A stretch of 64,000 nt of DNA from Karstenula rhodostoma CBS 690.94. Lineage: Eukaryota; Ascomycota; Dothideomycetes; Pleosporales; Didymosphaeriaceae. Position 1 is the stretch's first letter. The number at the start of each line of letters is the position of its first letter. Below the pieces are notes generated by a model. That model was not told the origin of the DNA, ran no database searches, and worked only from the letters and a program-made list of their open reading frames with translations. Below are positions 33,074-44,495 of this stretch, piece by piece. The position numbers were made by a program, and so were the translations under genes. The stretch is taken from the NCBI GenBank assembly GCA_010093485.1, contig MU001506.1, positions 1,416,916-1,480,915 of the forward strand. The letters run 5' to 3'.

Positions 33074-33553
33074 ATGGACTTCGTCAACAAGTTCGCGGGC
33101 GGCGACCAGAACAGCGCGCAGCAGCAGACCGCCGGCTCTTCCGAGCAGAAGCAGGAGGGCGGCTTCTTCAGCGGTCTTGGAAACAAGGCCAACGAGGCGG
33201 CTGGCGGCGGCGCGGCTGGCGAGAAGAACGAGGACCTTCTCGACAAAGGTACGAGGTCCATCATCGTGTCCACGGGTGCCGCCCGCGCACGTGACCGTAG
33301 CTGACATGGCTAGGCGTGGACTTCGTCCAGGAGAAGTTCCTCGGCCAGGGTGCGCAGGACAACGAGGTGTGTATCCCCAGAGGCTAGAGTAGCGGCAAGG
33401 CGGCAAGGCGGCAAGGCGGCACATCTGACAGCCAGACAGTCTGCCCTCGAGCAGGCCAAGGACGAGAAGATCAGCGACTTCATCCGCGGACAGTACAAGG
33501 GCGCGACCGGCGGCGACGTGCCCATCAAGGACAAGCCGACGACTTTCGACTAG
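33074..33553 (+). CDS. Small conserved fungal protein, stress-type, function unknown
   Basis: Exons 33074-33248, 33314-33366, 33440-33553 (113 aa). It begins MDFVNKFAGG, has a Gln/Gly-rich stretch, then DFVQEKFLGQGAQDNESALE, AKDEKISDFIRGQYKGATG and ends KDKPTTFD. I recognise this as a small hydrophilic protein common in Pezizomycotina, with no assigned function. Hydrophilic Gly/Gln/Ala-rich composition hints at a stress or dormancy role, which is inference. Intron 2 carries a GGCAAGGC tandem repeat at about 33,394-33,420. Confidence 0.8.
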
Positions 33554-33758
33554 TCGGCCTCAGTCTCAGCATGGTTTGGTGAGAGCTGCCGTGGCTCTGC
33601 GCCATGGGCCGTGGGCCGTGGGAACGGTGGTCTCCGGCTATGATACTATGATGATAACGGTTGTGTTTTGAGAGTTGCAATGACACCACATTGTGTGTTC
33701 CACCTCTTTGTCCACGTTGGTTCTTGATGTGCCCATGTCAGCTTGGGCTCCCAGCCCT

Positions 33759-34461
33759 TCACTCCCGTGCCAGCGTCTCCACGCACGAGGCCAAGAGGTT
33801 CATCAAGTGCGCCTGCACGATGCGTCCGGCAGGCGTGCCAACGTGCTTGCCGGCACCCCAGCCAAAAGGCAGCACCAGCCGTCGGCGCGCTCGCCCGTCG
33901 ACGACAACGAGCGCGTCCAGCGGGTGCTCGCCGCCGCCGAGGGGGTGCAGCAGACCGAGGCGCACGAAGTGGTTGTAGCCAGGGCCTACGGCCTGGACCA
34001 GGGGGAGCGAGAAGGCGGCGGCAGCGGCCGAGGGGACGTGGGTGGAGGGGTCGCGGCAGAGCACTAGGGCTTGCAGGCTGGGCGAAACGGAGTAGAGCTG
34101 CGGCAGCACTGAGCTGGGCGTGGATGGTCAGAGGGCACGGCGGGAGGGAGGGAGGGAGGGAGGGGGCTTGCCAGAGCAGGTCGTAGTGCAGCTGCACACT
34201 GCCCTGGACGCACAACACGAACAGGGAGCCGCTGCGGTGCCAGTCTGCGTTGCTGTGCGGGCGCAGGTGATTCCCCGGCGGTGGCGCCAGCGTGTTGGAT
34301 GCGAGGATGCCGGCAACATCGACGGTCCACGCCTCGTCTGGCGGGATCACGGCGAGCTCCTCTATCTCGCTCTGCGTGCGCGAGCGCTTGAGCGCGTCGT
34401 CGGCGTCCTCACCGTCGTCCAGGGCGAGCCGCGACCGCTTGCGGCTGATGGGCGCGTCCAT
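33759..34461 (-). CDS. Uncharacterised protein with a GC-AG intron
   Basis: Exons 34461-34172 and 34113-33759 (214 aa). Not recognised. The N-terminus is basic then acidic (SRKRSRLALDDGEDADD), probably nuclear. It is followed by VIPPDEAWTVDVAGILAS, GSLFVLCVQGSVQLHYDLL, and a C-terminal hydrophobic domain, PQLYSVSPSLQALVL through HPLDALVVVDGRARRRLVLP. The frame is held only if a 58-nt intron with donor GCAAGC and acceptor CCAG is removed. No GT donor fits. An in-frame upstream Met at 34,560 would add 33 residues. It shares a 254-bp promoter with atg5. Confidence 0.6.
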
Positions 34462-34715
34462 GGCGAGGGCGCGCGAGGGCGAGCAGGGACGTGGGGGCGG
34501 CGAGCGCGGGGGGCGGCCAGGCGACCATGCGGGGGCGGACCAAAGCTGCTTGCGACTCATTCACTCGCTCAGGTGTGGCGGCGAGACAGCGAGAGACGCG
34601 CAGAGTCGGGGCCCTGGCCGTTTCTATAGAGGCGCTCTCCCCACACGCAACCCCACCTGCTGCCTAACCCCGGCCGCCCGCTATCCTCCTTGCAGCGCCG
34701 TCCTCCCGCCCCGCC

Positions 34716-35852
34716 ATGGACGTCACGGCCCTGCTGCGCGAGCGTGTGTGGTCCGCGTCCATCCCCCTCGAGATCTCCCTGCACACCGCAGACTGCGCTT
34801 CATACGATGCCGTTCCCTATCTGGTACGTGTCTGTGCTCCCTATCTGCGCCCAGACCATGCTTACCTGGTCTCCAGGTCCACGCCCCGCGGCTCTCGTAT
34901 CTGGCATTCCTCCTCCCCAAGCTCCACGCCTTTTTCTACACCAGCCTGATCTACCCCGATGTCTCACCGACAGATGCATGGCTCGAGTACGACCATGTGC
35001 CCCTGAAGTGGCACTACCCGCTTGGCCTACTCTACGACCTGTACTCCGGAGCCGAGCCTGCATCCTCTCACGACATCTCCGCCGAGCATGTCCAAGTGCC
35101 CAGCTCCGAGGACGAAGAAACTCCGCCCTGGAAGTTGACTCTGCACTTCTCAAACTATCCGAAAGACCAGCTGGTGCAACTTGACGCCCAGGAGAAGCAC
35201 ATCCACGATCTCTTCATCAACAACGTGAAGGAGGTCGGTCAGCCCCCGATGATTCGCATGGGCCACGTCTTGCTAACCATTTCCCCAGGCAGACTTTCTC
35301 CGAAATGGGACCGGGAAGACGGTCATGTCTCTCAGCAAGGAGGATTCGGAACAGCTCTGGGAAGGTGTCAAGCAACGAGACTACAGGCGTTTCACTCGCG
35401 TCAACAACAAGTTCTTGAATCCGCAAGGCGCCACGCTTCGTCATGTTCCAATGAGGCTGTATCTCCCACATGCTGCCTCACCCCAAGCTGGAAACCGTTT
35501 TTCGTCCAGCATTCACGTTCAAGAGGATGGGAAAGGTGAGAAGGGCGTCATGCCTGGCTCCGTGCGAGTCGTTCAGGGACTAGTACCGTTGTCCTCTTCG
35601 TCGCGTGAGTGACTGCAGCAAGCGTTGCGCTTGAGTATCGTCGCTGATTAGAGCCCAGGGCAACGCCAGACAGTAGGCATGGCGCTGCACACGTTGCTGC
35701 CCAATCTGTTTCGAAATACGCGCGGGCCCTGCCTCATTGCTGCCCCGGTGCTACATGGCGCTATTCTCCCCTTGGATGCCGGTCTGGAAGAGCTGATACG
35801 AACCACTGCCTACGTCGATGGATGGCTTCACATCGCTTTCGTAATGCTTTAA
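34716..35852 (+). CDS. Autophagy protein Atg5
   Basis: Target of the Atg12 conjugation system and part of the Atg12-Atg5-Atg16 ligase for Atg8 lipidation. Exons 34716-34823, 34877-35233, 35289-35604, 35659-35852 (324 aa). It starts MDVTALLRERVWSASIPLEI, then YLVHAPRLSYLAFLLPKLHA and PLKWHYPLGLLYDLY. The segment YPKDQLVQLD followed by LRNGTGKTVMSLSKEDSEQL contains the conserved Lys that accepts Atg12 (K of NGTGKT in this family). The C-terminus TVGMALHTLLPNLF, then AYVDGWLHIAF, is canonical. Introns are 53-55 nt. All phases fit. Confidence 0.93.
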
Positions 35853-36394
35853 GGGAGGATGAGAATGGCCATGCGTGAGCTAGGGACTAGGGAATCCGAC
35901 ACATGATCTTGGCTTCACGAGGTATGAGATGGAAATGCAAGGGGTAACGCAACCAACGTTGCGTGTTTTTTTCTTATCCATACTCGATCCACCTCATAGC
36001 CCAAGATAGCAATGAATCCCTCCCAGAGTAGCAGCTTACCAACATGACCATGCATCCGTGTTTTAGGATATTGGGGGATGATCGAAGAGGAGATCAGGTC
36101 ATTATTAGTAACATCATAGGAAGTGCTCATATTTCGAAGGAAGTCTGCATGTTGGCAAGCATAGTTTCAACTCGCGCTTGGTGCGGGGCTAAAGTACCTT
36201 CCATCCCGGTGGTAGACACCATCCAATTCGCGTTGCGAGATGATACAAACATATCCAAAGGGCACAAGCCACACGGGAAAGAAGGGGGAAGAACAATGTG
36301 CAGGGCATACCTAAACGCCGCGCTAACCAGTCACGTTCTATAATCCATTCACCTCTATCCGGACAAGGCTCCTTGGTGCAAGCCTGCTCAAATC
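35853..36394. other. Convergent 3' intergenic region
   Basis: 542 bp between the atg5 and synaptojanin stops. No ORF with support; only 3' UTR-type sequence was seen. Confidence 0.5.
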
Positions 36395-39300
36395 TCACCT
36401 CACCGGCCTCAGCACCTCCCAACCTTTCAAGTTCTCCACGTCCTCGGGTTCCTCGTCCATCAGACTCCTCCCTCGTGCACTCAGCCCAGTCCCGGTCCGT
36501 GGCGGCAACGCCGGCCTCTCATCACTGGCATCAATCAGACTACCCACACCATTGCCCGAACCAACAGGTTTCCTCTCAACTATAGAGCGACGAGGTGGCG
36601 GTGGTAGCGGGCGACTCGGATTGGAGTCGGAGATGGCACCGGAATCGGGTTCATCACGGTAACGTAGAGATGGCGAAGTAGGCGTCCCGTGAAGCGAAGG
36701 CTTCTTGGTGGGTATTGGGGGTGCTGCTTTGCGTGAGATATCTCGTGTACGATTGGACGCTGGAGTTGGTTGGGCAGTGCGGTGGGGGAGCCCTGGCAGG
36801 GAGCGGGTGGATGCGGCGGAGGTAGAACGTCTGAGATCGTTAGACCCATCGATGTGGGCAACCGAATGGTTCTTGCTATCATTGGCGAACGAGGGCGAGT
36901 TGACGTTGAATGGTGGAGCCATGAGCTTCCGAGCCGTAGGATTTGGTCGGAGGCTTGTGGTAGAGCTTGCTACGCCGTTCGGTACACTCATCCCTACGTT
37001 GTTGAAGTCTACTGTACGTGCCCGTTGCGTACCTCTGGCTGGTGGTGGCTCTGGTTTATCTGTTGTTCGGACTTCGACCCAGTCAGGTTCGGGTGAAGGC
37101 GTATATGGATTGCTAGGCCGCTTATGATTGGGGAAATGGTCGTCGCTGGGTGGCTGCACTCTCGAGCGTGCTGGGAGTCCGTTATCGAGCCACCATTTCC
37201 GTCGATCCGAACTCGCAGGTGGTAGACCAGGTTCTACACTCTCATACCCTAACAAATCCTCGTCATCGGTATCTTCCATAGCCGCCCCACTAGATGCGCG
37301 TGTGTCGCCAACGATCTCCTTCCGCTTGCCGTACAGCTCTTGGCTAAGCTGCTCTTTCCGTTTTTCATCGATTTTATTGATTAGACACTGGAAGGTTGCA
37401 TACACAGGACGATGGTCTGAGAAGCGAAGCGGAGCGCAATCATAGTTGATTTGGCGAATATTGTCGCCTTTCCGGAGGATGCGGTCACACCAAGCAGGAA
37501 TGCGAGCTTTTTCGGATGTGTCGTAAACATCGGTCCCAATGTCGTACTTGTACGTGGGGAGGAAGGTAATGCGGGCCTCGGAGTAATAAGGAAATGTTAG
37601 ACCAGCGACCATCTGGAGGTTCAGCTAGCGAACTGTTAGCATATAATGCCAATAAGGAACTTGGGGTGAACATGGCATTACCTGATCATTCTCATACAGC
37701 GTCTCAAGGTCACTGACGTGGCACAGTTTCTGCACCTTCTCGTTACTCAAGCCTATTCGATAATTAAAGTCCCCAAGCCAGATCACGGTGTCGTGATCCT
37801 CGATCGATCGGTTCCTTTGAAACCGCAAACCATGGCTGATGGTTTTGTAGTCTCTGTTTCTTTCCTCGTAATTTGCGAACCCGGCTGCAAGATGTGCCGT
37901 CACGAAGCATATTGAGGTATTGGCGTACTCCATGCGGATAGCCACGGCGCCTTTGTTGCCTGCCATGCCAGACATACCAGTCTGTGACTCCGTCAGCTTT
38001 CAGACAGTGACAATTAGTGCTATCGCATACCTTTTTCAGACTTCCTTCAACGTTCTTGATACTCTTCAACGATCCTGCCCTGACAAAAACCGACAAGCTT
38101 GCGCCTACCAGTTGCCCGCCTCTTAGCAAAACATACTCTTCCTGCCCGTGTTTCGCCGCATTCTCATTTAGGCAGTTCCTGACAGCAGTTTCCCAGGCCT
38201 GCCGCCTCGCTGGGTCTGTAGACATGATCTGCTGTGGACTCAATTCAACGATCTCTTGAAATCCCACGGCAACGATTTCAGGGCACTGCTGAGAAGATAC
38301 TACTGCTGGGCACAGCCAAGGTGTTAGATCTTCATGAAGGCCATGGGTCTTGCCGTTAAGGTTGAAGGTCCCGGCGAGAATGTGAATAACTTCGTTTTCT
38401 GTGAACTCGGCCGAGCGTTTGTTGAGTTCGGCGATGACGAAGTCATTGATGGGATCGTACAGGTGCACCGGGATTTGGCCCATCAGCCGGCCAAGCAACA
38501 TGTCGATGGTATTCTGTCGTCCTTTATCCGCAAAATTGTTGATGTACATACGTGTAGCACTCTTTCTAGCGTCAGCTAGGGCTCCAGCAAGTGACATCTT
38601 TCCATGTCTTGTAAATGAAGACTTCAACGCCCCTGTTCCGGCGTAAATCCGCGATAACGCATCTCCATTATCTGCCCACATGCTCGAGTGCCTGGCCCAA
38701 AAGTCCTGGCTGACTCCTGAGGACTTCTGGTTCAGGAGAATTTCCAGAGCCATTCTGCTGATAATGGTTTGGACAAGGTTTGTTCGGTCCAAACAGTCCA
38801 GGCAATTGGTCCTGAACACGCCTTCCTGTTGCAGAACTATGGTCGGTTTTCGAGTAACGTATTCCTTGCCATCTGATCGCGTACGTTCTTCGATATCCTC
38901 TGAGAGATAATATGCAAAACCGTCTGCAGAGTCACGTATCCACTGCTGGATCATACTCGCCATCTCATACCCGCCAGGCCCCCTGGTCTCGGCATGGAAA
39001 TCGTACTCGGTGAGTTTAATAAGTTCGTGTTCCTTGCTTTGGTCGTGGGCATAGTTCATAGGGCTCTGTTTTATGTGGTGACGGTACCTATGGGTTAACT
39101 CGAGTTCGTTCGGCTTCTCGTTACTAAGAAGATTGACCACATGTATAGCGCCATAGCTGAGCTCAAGATTTTCGAAGTGCTTATCGAAGGCTGGTTGGGT
39201 AGCTTCTGGCGACCGGGTGATGGTGATCTTCTGTTGCCCAGGGAGCAGTCCAGTTGCCTGCTCCCAGAACAGCGGCACGCTTCCCCTGACCTGAGTGTAC

Positions 39301-40241
39301 GAGAAACAAAGGCCGGTCGGTGCGCAGAAGATGGTTTCGGATTCGACAAAATTGGCGACATTGCCATCGTCATCGATACCTCGCGCATTGAACCTGGTCC
39401 CAGCGCGCCGGCAGGACAATCTCGAGATGAGCGTCATCTGCGAAGGCAGGCCAGATCTCGGGGCTCGCACCGGAGACGAGGAGGAGGGCACGGTGACGGT
39501 CAGGGCAAAGCCGCGGATCGCAGAAGTGAGGATGCCTGAAGCGTCCAGCGCCTGCTTCTCTCGTGGGGCCAGTCTCGACCTGAAGTCGACGAGCGGCTGG
39601 ATCATGTACGAGTTCCACAGAAAGCCTGCATCCAAGCTGTCGATTGAGACAGTGGCGGCATCCGACGACCGCTCCTGCAGCCTCCGCGTCAGGTCGAAGT
39701 CGGAGCTGTAGTAGAAGGTGCCGCTGCTGAGCAGCTTCTTGAGGGCCAGGCACGGATGCTCCATGGGATTCTCCGACTTGCCGCGGCCGAAGCCCATCTC
39801 GAAGCCCTCCTCATCGATTGTGTCGGTGGGGTACGGGTTGACCTCGTCGTTGAGCAGGGCATCGTAGTTTGCGCTGTTCAGGCAGTAGAAGCCCACGCTG
39901 TGTATGCGCTGCACCGTCTCGCCCGGGCGCACGTCGGCGACCTTGCGGCTGCCGTTGACCACGACGAGAAACACATCGCCGTTGACGGTGATGAGGCCCA
40001 GGGTGCCGTGCGCGTTGACGCTGTTGAGGGCGCGATAGTCGGCCAGGTCCATGGCGCCGAGGCGGGCAAACTCGACCATGCAGCGCGCGGCGGCGGCGCC
40101 ACTGCTCCCCAGCGATGCAGTCGACGCGTTGGCATTGTGCTCGGTCGACGTCGGGCTATGGCGCAAGACGAGGGCGTGCGTCGGCGTGGACAGGGCGATG
40201 GCGCGGTGCGGATAGTCCTTGATCAGGACACGAATGGACAT
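36395..40241 (-). CDS. Synaptojanin-like inositol polyphosphate phosphatase (Sac + 5-phosphatase)
   Basis: Exons 40241-38031, 37981-37682, 37624-36395 (1,246 aa). The N-terminal Sac domain carries the active CX5R motif in RTNCLDCLDRTNLVQ. The central 5-phosphatase domain has FNLNGK, VAVGFQEIVELSPQQI, MSGMAGNKGAVAIR, VIWLGDFNYRIG and the ARIPAWCDRILRKG motif. The ~300-residue C-terminus is Pro-rich with SH3-type PLPPPPRR. This equals yeast Inp52/Inp53, which dephosphorylate PI(4,5)P2 and PI4P at endocytic and Golgi membranes. Both catalytic domains look intact. Introns are 49 and 57 nt. Confidence 0.92.
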
Positions 40242-40778
40242 TGTCGGCGGAGGGCAAGGCGGGCGCGTCAGGCATGTCCGGGGCTCTTCCGGGGGGTCGC
40301 GCGGGCAGCAGCGGCGTCGTCACCGTCGCGGTCGTGGAGTTCGGCCGTGGTGCTTGTGCAGCAGCGCCCGAAACCCAGGCCGGGCCAGTTCACCGCGGCG
40401 GCACTCGACAGGACGCTTGGGCAGTACACAGTAAGCGTTTGTGTGTGCTGCGGCAGCGCCCTCGCTTCCCATTCGCCGAGCGACGGGTTGATGTCATGGC
40501 AGAGGGAGGATGGCAGATGCGGTTCAAGCTAATAAACTGCAGCTTTCCGACCGAAGCTATCTCGCAAGCAGCACACGAACACGCCCGCTCGTTGGCATCC
40601 GCAACAGAAACACGCTCCCGTTCACGTCCAAAACATGTTCCCTCGTCGTCCCCTCGTTCCTCGTCTTCGCTCAGGAGCCCCCACACCAGAAACATGTTCC
40701 CTGCACAGGCACACGCTCGCTCAATGACATGCAGAACTCAACCACACCCCTCCCCCTGCGTGCCCACCGCACCGTCCT
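40242..40778. other. Promoter of the synaptojanin gene
   Basis: 537 bp upstream of the minus-strand phosphatase start and after the stop of the small RS-rich gene. No gene was seen. Overlapping short ORFs are shadows. Confidence 0.5.
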
Positions 40779-41411
40779 CTATCTGCGGTATTCGCCTCGC
40801 CTCCCGTCCCGCTCCCTCTCGGAGATGGTGATTCTCTCGCGCGTCACCCTCTCCCCTCCGCCGTAGTCCCTGCTGCCTCTGCCGTAATGCTCTCCCCGTC
40901 CACGGCTCAAGCTTCTCTCCCGCGGCCTGCTCCGGCTCCGTCGACGGTCGTACCGGTCGTAGTGGTCGCTGTCGCTGGGTGGCGGCTCGACGTACCGGAA
41001 GTGCTCGTAGCGCGGGCTGCTGCTGGCGGGACTGTGCTCTCGCCGTCGGTACTGCCGCTCGCGCACCACGTACTCGCTGCGATCCATACTGGAGCTAGAC
41101 ACGCTGGAGCGACTGGACCGAGCTGGCGAAACCTCGACGTAGTGCGCCGAGTGGTGCGATACCGAAGGCGGCGGAGGTGGGAGCGGGGCGGGAGGCGGCT
41201 CGACGAAGACTGGCACAGGCTGGGGAGCAGGAATGGGCATAGGCCTGGGCGCAGGCACTGCGAGGTAGCTGGAGCGAGGAGACTCGCGCACCACCTCCTG
41301 CGAGATGCGCGAGACACGGCGCACCGATTCACGCCGACGCGGAGACCGGTCGCGCGGCACACGGTACGGCACGACGACATCCTCGTCCTGTCGCACTTTG
41401 ACAAGACACAT
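40779..41411 (-). CDS. Small RS/Pro-rich protein, uncharacterised
   Basis: 210 aa, intronless. It begins MCLVKVRQDEDVVVPYRVP, a start I believe recurs in uncharacterised Pezizomycotina proteins, then a Pro-rich region (PPAPLPPPPP) and an RS/RE-rich C-terminus (RRRSRSRPRERSLSRGRGE, ending RRGEYRR). The composition resembles splicing-associated or nucleic acid-binding proteins, but no domain is visible. An in-frame upstream extension to 41,552 exists. I start at the MCLVKV Met because the upstream part is leader-like. Confidence 0.65.
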   Translation of the reverse strand: MCLVKVRQDEDVVVPYRVPRDRSPRRRESVRRVSRISQEVVRESPRSSYLAVPAPRPMPIPAPQPVPVFVEPPPAPLPPPPPSVSHHSAHYVEVSPARSSRSSVSSSSMDRSEYVVRERQYRRREHSPASSSPRYEHFRYVEPPPSDSDHYDRYDRRRSRSRPRERSLSRGRGEHYGRGSRDYGGGERVTRERITISERERDGRRGEYRR

Positions 41412-41979
41412 TGTTGCGCTGGTAGCAGCCCTCAGTGTACATGTGCGTGGAGACGGTGCGATCGGCTTGTGATTCGTGGACGGCCACGATCGAGGGTGGG
41501 GCCGAGGGAGACGGTGACGGGACGAGCCAGGAAGAGAAGCGGGTGGCTGCACCGTCGGCTAGAGATAGGGATGGTAGCCACGACAATGTGAGCGACGCCG
41601 AACGAGCAGCTGAGGTCGTAATAAAAGGCAGCGGCAGAGAGGGCACATGTGCAAGGTATAGGCCAGCGCCAGCGTAAGAACCCAGCCACATGGGAACGGT
41701 CTTCAGGGCTCCCGCCTTGGAACCTTGGAACCAGGGCGACACCTGCAGTGACGCCGTGGCTTCCCGTGCCGCTTACTAACTGCAGCTCCAGGTACCACCA
41801 GGTTCGCATGGGATAGCAACACTCTCGTTGACTGTCTACCTAACGGCTACGCTGAGCTCTTAACGAAAACGCCGAACCACCCAAAATGAACCACGCCATG
41901 CAACGCTATGCAGAAGACCCCAATATGCAATCCCAAAGGCGCCGCGCTATGCCGTAACAAGAACATCCCCCACCGCCGC
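41412..41979. other. Intergenic region between cdc6 3' end and the RS-rich gene
   Basis: 568 bp. It holds the promoter and leader of the RS-rich gene and the cdc6 3' UTR. No gene was seen. Confidence 0.5.
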
Positions 41980-43989
41980 TCAGTCTGTACAAGCAGCTTC
42001 ATCGCCACCAAGAATTCCCTTGAGGATATCGCTAGCCGGTCCAACAAGACCACCCGATATTTCATTCGCATCAAGACAGCTCGCTATGCTTCGATCCTCC
42101 GCAGAAGCCCCGCCGAAGCCGAGTTTGCATTTGCTGCTGGGAGTGTTCGCAGCAGCAAGCGATCCCGCTTTCCCCTCTACTGCCGAGATCAATGAAAGAG
42201 TTTCCAGGCTGCCCACAATGTCCCGGAACTCGGTGCTCGTAAGCGGGTGGAGCTTTTGCTCGCCTTTACATATAGCCGTATAGGTTTCGAAGAGCTCTTT
42301 TACAGTGGGTGCCGTGCTGTGAGCCTTGGAAGACGAGTCGAAGACATTCTCTTCTGACGAAGTACGTCTCGTCTTTTCCAGGGCTGAGAGGGAACACAGA
42401 ACGGCCTTCTGTTGGAGGTTTAGATTCTTCAAACGCTGGGTCGCACCGTTACTGAAAACCGTGGCGGTGATGCGAGCCATGTAGGCAATCGTAGCTCGGG
42501 GAGCGCTCAGGGCGGTTAACTGGTTCAAAGACGTAGCTAATGCGCTTTTGGCTCCGGTTTTCGTGGGCGTTCGAATGACCGGCGACGACAAGTTCATGTT
42601 CTCTACCAAAGGTGTTTTAGATGGTGAAGGAGTCGGGGCCGGCGTGATTTCATCCATCTTCCTCGCATGATGGTTGCGCGTGTCTGCTTCTACCAAGTCG
42701 ATCGCTCGCCGACATATGTCAAATGCTTTGCGCAGGTCGCCTGTCTGCGATGCAACCTTCTTGGAGAGGAACATGATCGCATTTGGATGGAGAAAGGGGA
42801 TGAAGTCCGTTTCGTCGGAGACAAGTGATTTGAGTTTTGACGTGATGACAGAGGAGATTTGTGCCGCGGTGTACGGGAGAAACGGCAGAAGATGGGGCTT
42901 GAGACCCCGAGCCTTCAGGCGGGGCAGGAACCGGTCTGTGAAGTCCAGAGCATTCGCAATCCCCACAAGAACAAGACTTGATGTATCCTGCAGAGACCAC
43001 TCGAAAATGCTATAGAGTAGGTCGGTGTCAAGCTCCAAAAGGTGATCAACTTCGTCAAGTGTCACCAAGTATGGTGTGTCGCGCTGCATGAAGATCTTCT
43101 CCAGAGTATCCACCTCCTCGCCTTCCGCGATCTGCGTGATGTCCACAAATTCATCGAGCAGTGTTCGGTATAAGTCAACTGGATTCTTCACGCTCATGCA
43201 GTTGACATAGCCAGACTTGACGGGCTTGCTCGTGATTATTTCGCGGCAGGCTTCATTTACGAAGGCGCTTTTGCCGGTGCCGGGCGGGCCGGAGATATAC
43301 ATGCAGCCCGAAGTATTACTGTCAATGCGCGAGGAGATGAATGCCTGAAGCTCATCTCGCTCTGTTTCGCGACCGAAGAGGGCAGTAGGCGCGGACCCCC
43401 TGACAAACAACTGACGGGCATCGTTGTAGAGGGTAAGCGCAGCGTTTCGAGGAGCAGCCACAGCAGCAGCAGTTGTAGTAGTAGGTGTGTGAGGCGTCCG
43501 CGGCGTTAATGGGCGTCCGGCACCAACAAGTCGATGTCTCGGCGTCACAGCGACTTTACTAGCAAGGACGTCTTGATGCCGCGGGGTCGAGGGAGTCGCA
43601 GGTGGCTTCTCCGGAGAGGCCGCAGGTGCCTTTTTCGGCGAATTGGCTTTGGTAGGCGACAGGGGTATGCGTATGTTGTGCGCGTCGTGTTTTGCAGGCG
43701 TCGTTGCGGCAGCCCTCGTCATGCGCTTTCCAGAAGGCTGCTCCACGTCGGTCGCATCGCCATCGCGACCACTTTTCTTTCTCGAGGTAACGAAAGGATT
43801 ATCATTCTCGCCTTCGTCGAGGATTACAAACTGCGCCCGCCGTTTTGCGCGTGTCGAGACCGTGGATGGCGCGTCTGCAAGCAGGGTGTTAGAACGTGCT
43901 CCTGGGGCAAGGGTCACGAGAACGCGCTTACCAAATGCAGTTCCAGCGGCGGAACTGCGAGTCCTCTTGCCGAGGACTGTAGCGGGCAT
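41980..43989 (-). CDS. Cdc6/Cdc18 replication-licensing AAA+ ATPase
   Basis: Loads MCM helicases with ORC and Cdt1 at origins. Exons 43989-43932 and 43874-41980 (650 aa after intron removal). The N-terminus is basic with many TP/SP sites (LTPRTPHTP), typical CDK targets. The AAA+ core has ALFGRETERDELQAF, Walker A SGPPGTGKSAFVN, Walker B YLVTLDEVDHLL, sensor-1 VLVGIANALDFTDR, and sensor-2 region SQTGDLRKAFDICRRA. A C-terminal winged helix follows (QQKAVLCSLSALEK). The 57-nt intron (GTAAGC, CTAAC, TTGCAG) lacks stops and is a multiple of three, so the ORF looks continuous. It is placed on splice-motif grounds only. Confidence 0.88.
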   Translation of the reverse strand: MPATVLGKRTRSSAAGTAFGKRVLVTLAPGARSNTLLADAPSTVSTRAKRRAQFVILDEGENDNPFVTSRKKSGRDGDATDVEQPSGKRMTRAAATTPAKHDAHNIRIPLSPTKANSPKKAPAASPEKPPATPSTPRHQDVLASKVAVTPRHRLVGAGRPLTPRTPHTPTTTTAAAVAAPRNAALTLYNDARQLFVRGSAPTALFGRETERDELQAFISSRIDSNTSGCMYISGPPGTGKSAFVNEACREIITSKPVKSGYVNCMSVKNPVDLYRTLLDEFVDITQIAEGEEVDTLEKIFMQRDTPYLVTLDEVDHLLELDTDLLYSIFEWSLQDTSSLVLVGIANALDFTDRFLPRLKARGLKPHLLPFLPYTAAQISSVITSKLKSLVSDETDFIPFLHPNAIMFLSKKVASQTGDLRKAFDICRRAIDLVEADTRNHHARKMDEITPAPTPSPSKTPLVENMNLSSPVIRTPTKTGAKSALATSLNQLTALSAPRATIAYMARITATVFSNGATQRLKNLNLQQKAVLCSLSALEKTRRTSSEENVFDSSSKAHSTAPTVKELFETYTAICKGEQKLHPLTSTEFRDIVGSLETLSLISAVEGKAGSLAAANTPSSKCKLGFGGASAEDRSIASCLDANEISGGLVGPASDILKGILGGDEAACTD

Positions 43990-44495
43990 GTCGGGAAGGA
44001 GACACGACGAGATGCAACAGGAAGGAACACTGGATGCCCAGGTGGTGTGGAAGCTGCACTCGGGGGGGTGGTGGAGGAGAAGGAGCGTGTCGACGCGTTC
44101 GGCTTTGAACGCGCGTGCAAGGCAAGCGCTGACCCTGACCCGCGTAAAGTGGTCTTGGCTGCCTTCTGTAACCAGCCCCTCGGCACTAGCGCATGCATCA
44201 CCCGGAAGGCCGGGAACAGGCGTGCGCGCTCACCGGTCACAGCAGTTTCAATTGCGCCTACAGTAGCACAAAGACTTGGGCCACTGCGAATGTTCACAGC
44301 ATTGGCCTCGTTGGGTTTCGGGGCGGAAGAGTAAGCAGGCGCCTTGGCACGCACAAGCGCGACTACCTTGTTAAGGTTAGCTCCGGAAAGCGTGACTGCG
44401 TGATTGACCAAGTCCGTGCACAACTTCGCGTTCTCGCACTCTTTACGCGTCTGCGCCGTGAGTGCTGTCGCACTCGCGCTCCCCACTTCGGCCCA
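43990..44495. promoter_or_regulatory. Divergent cdc6/msh3 promoter with two ACGCGT boxes
   Basis: 506 bp. Two perfect MluI cell-cycle boxes ACGCGT lie at 44,093-44,098 and 44,445-44,450, with a near match ACGCGCGT around 44,109. In budding and fission yeast ACGCGT is bound by MBF, and cdc18 is a classic target. Open frames crossing this region are shadows. Confidence 0.6.
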
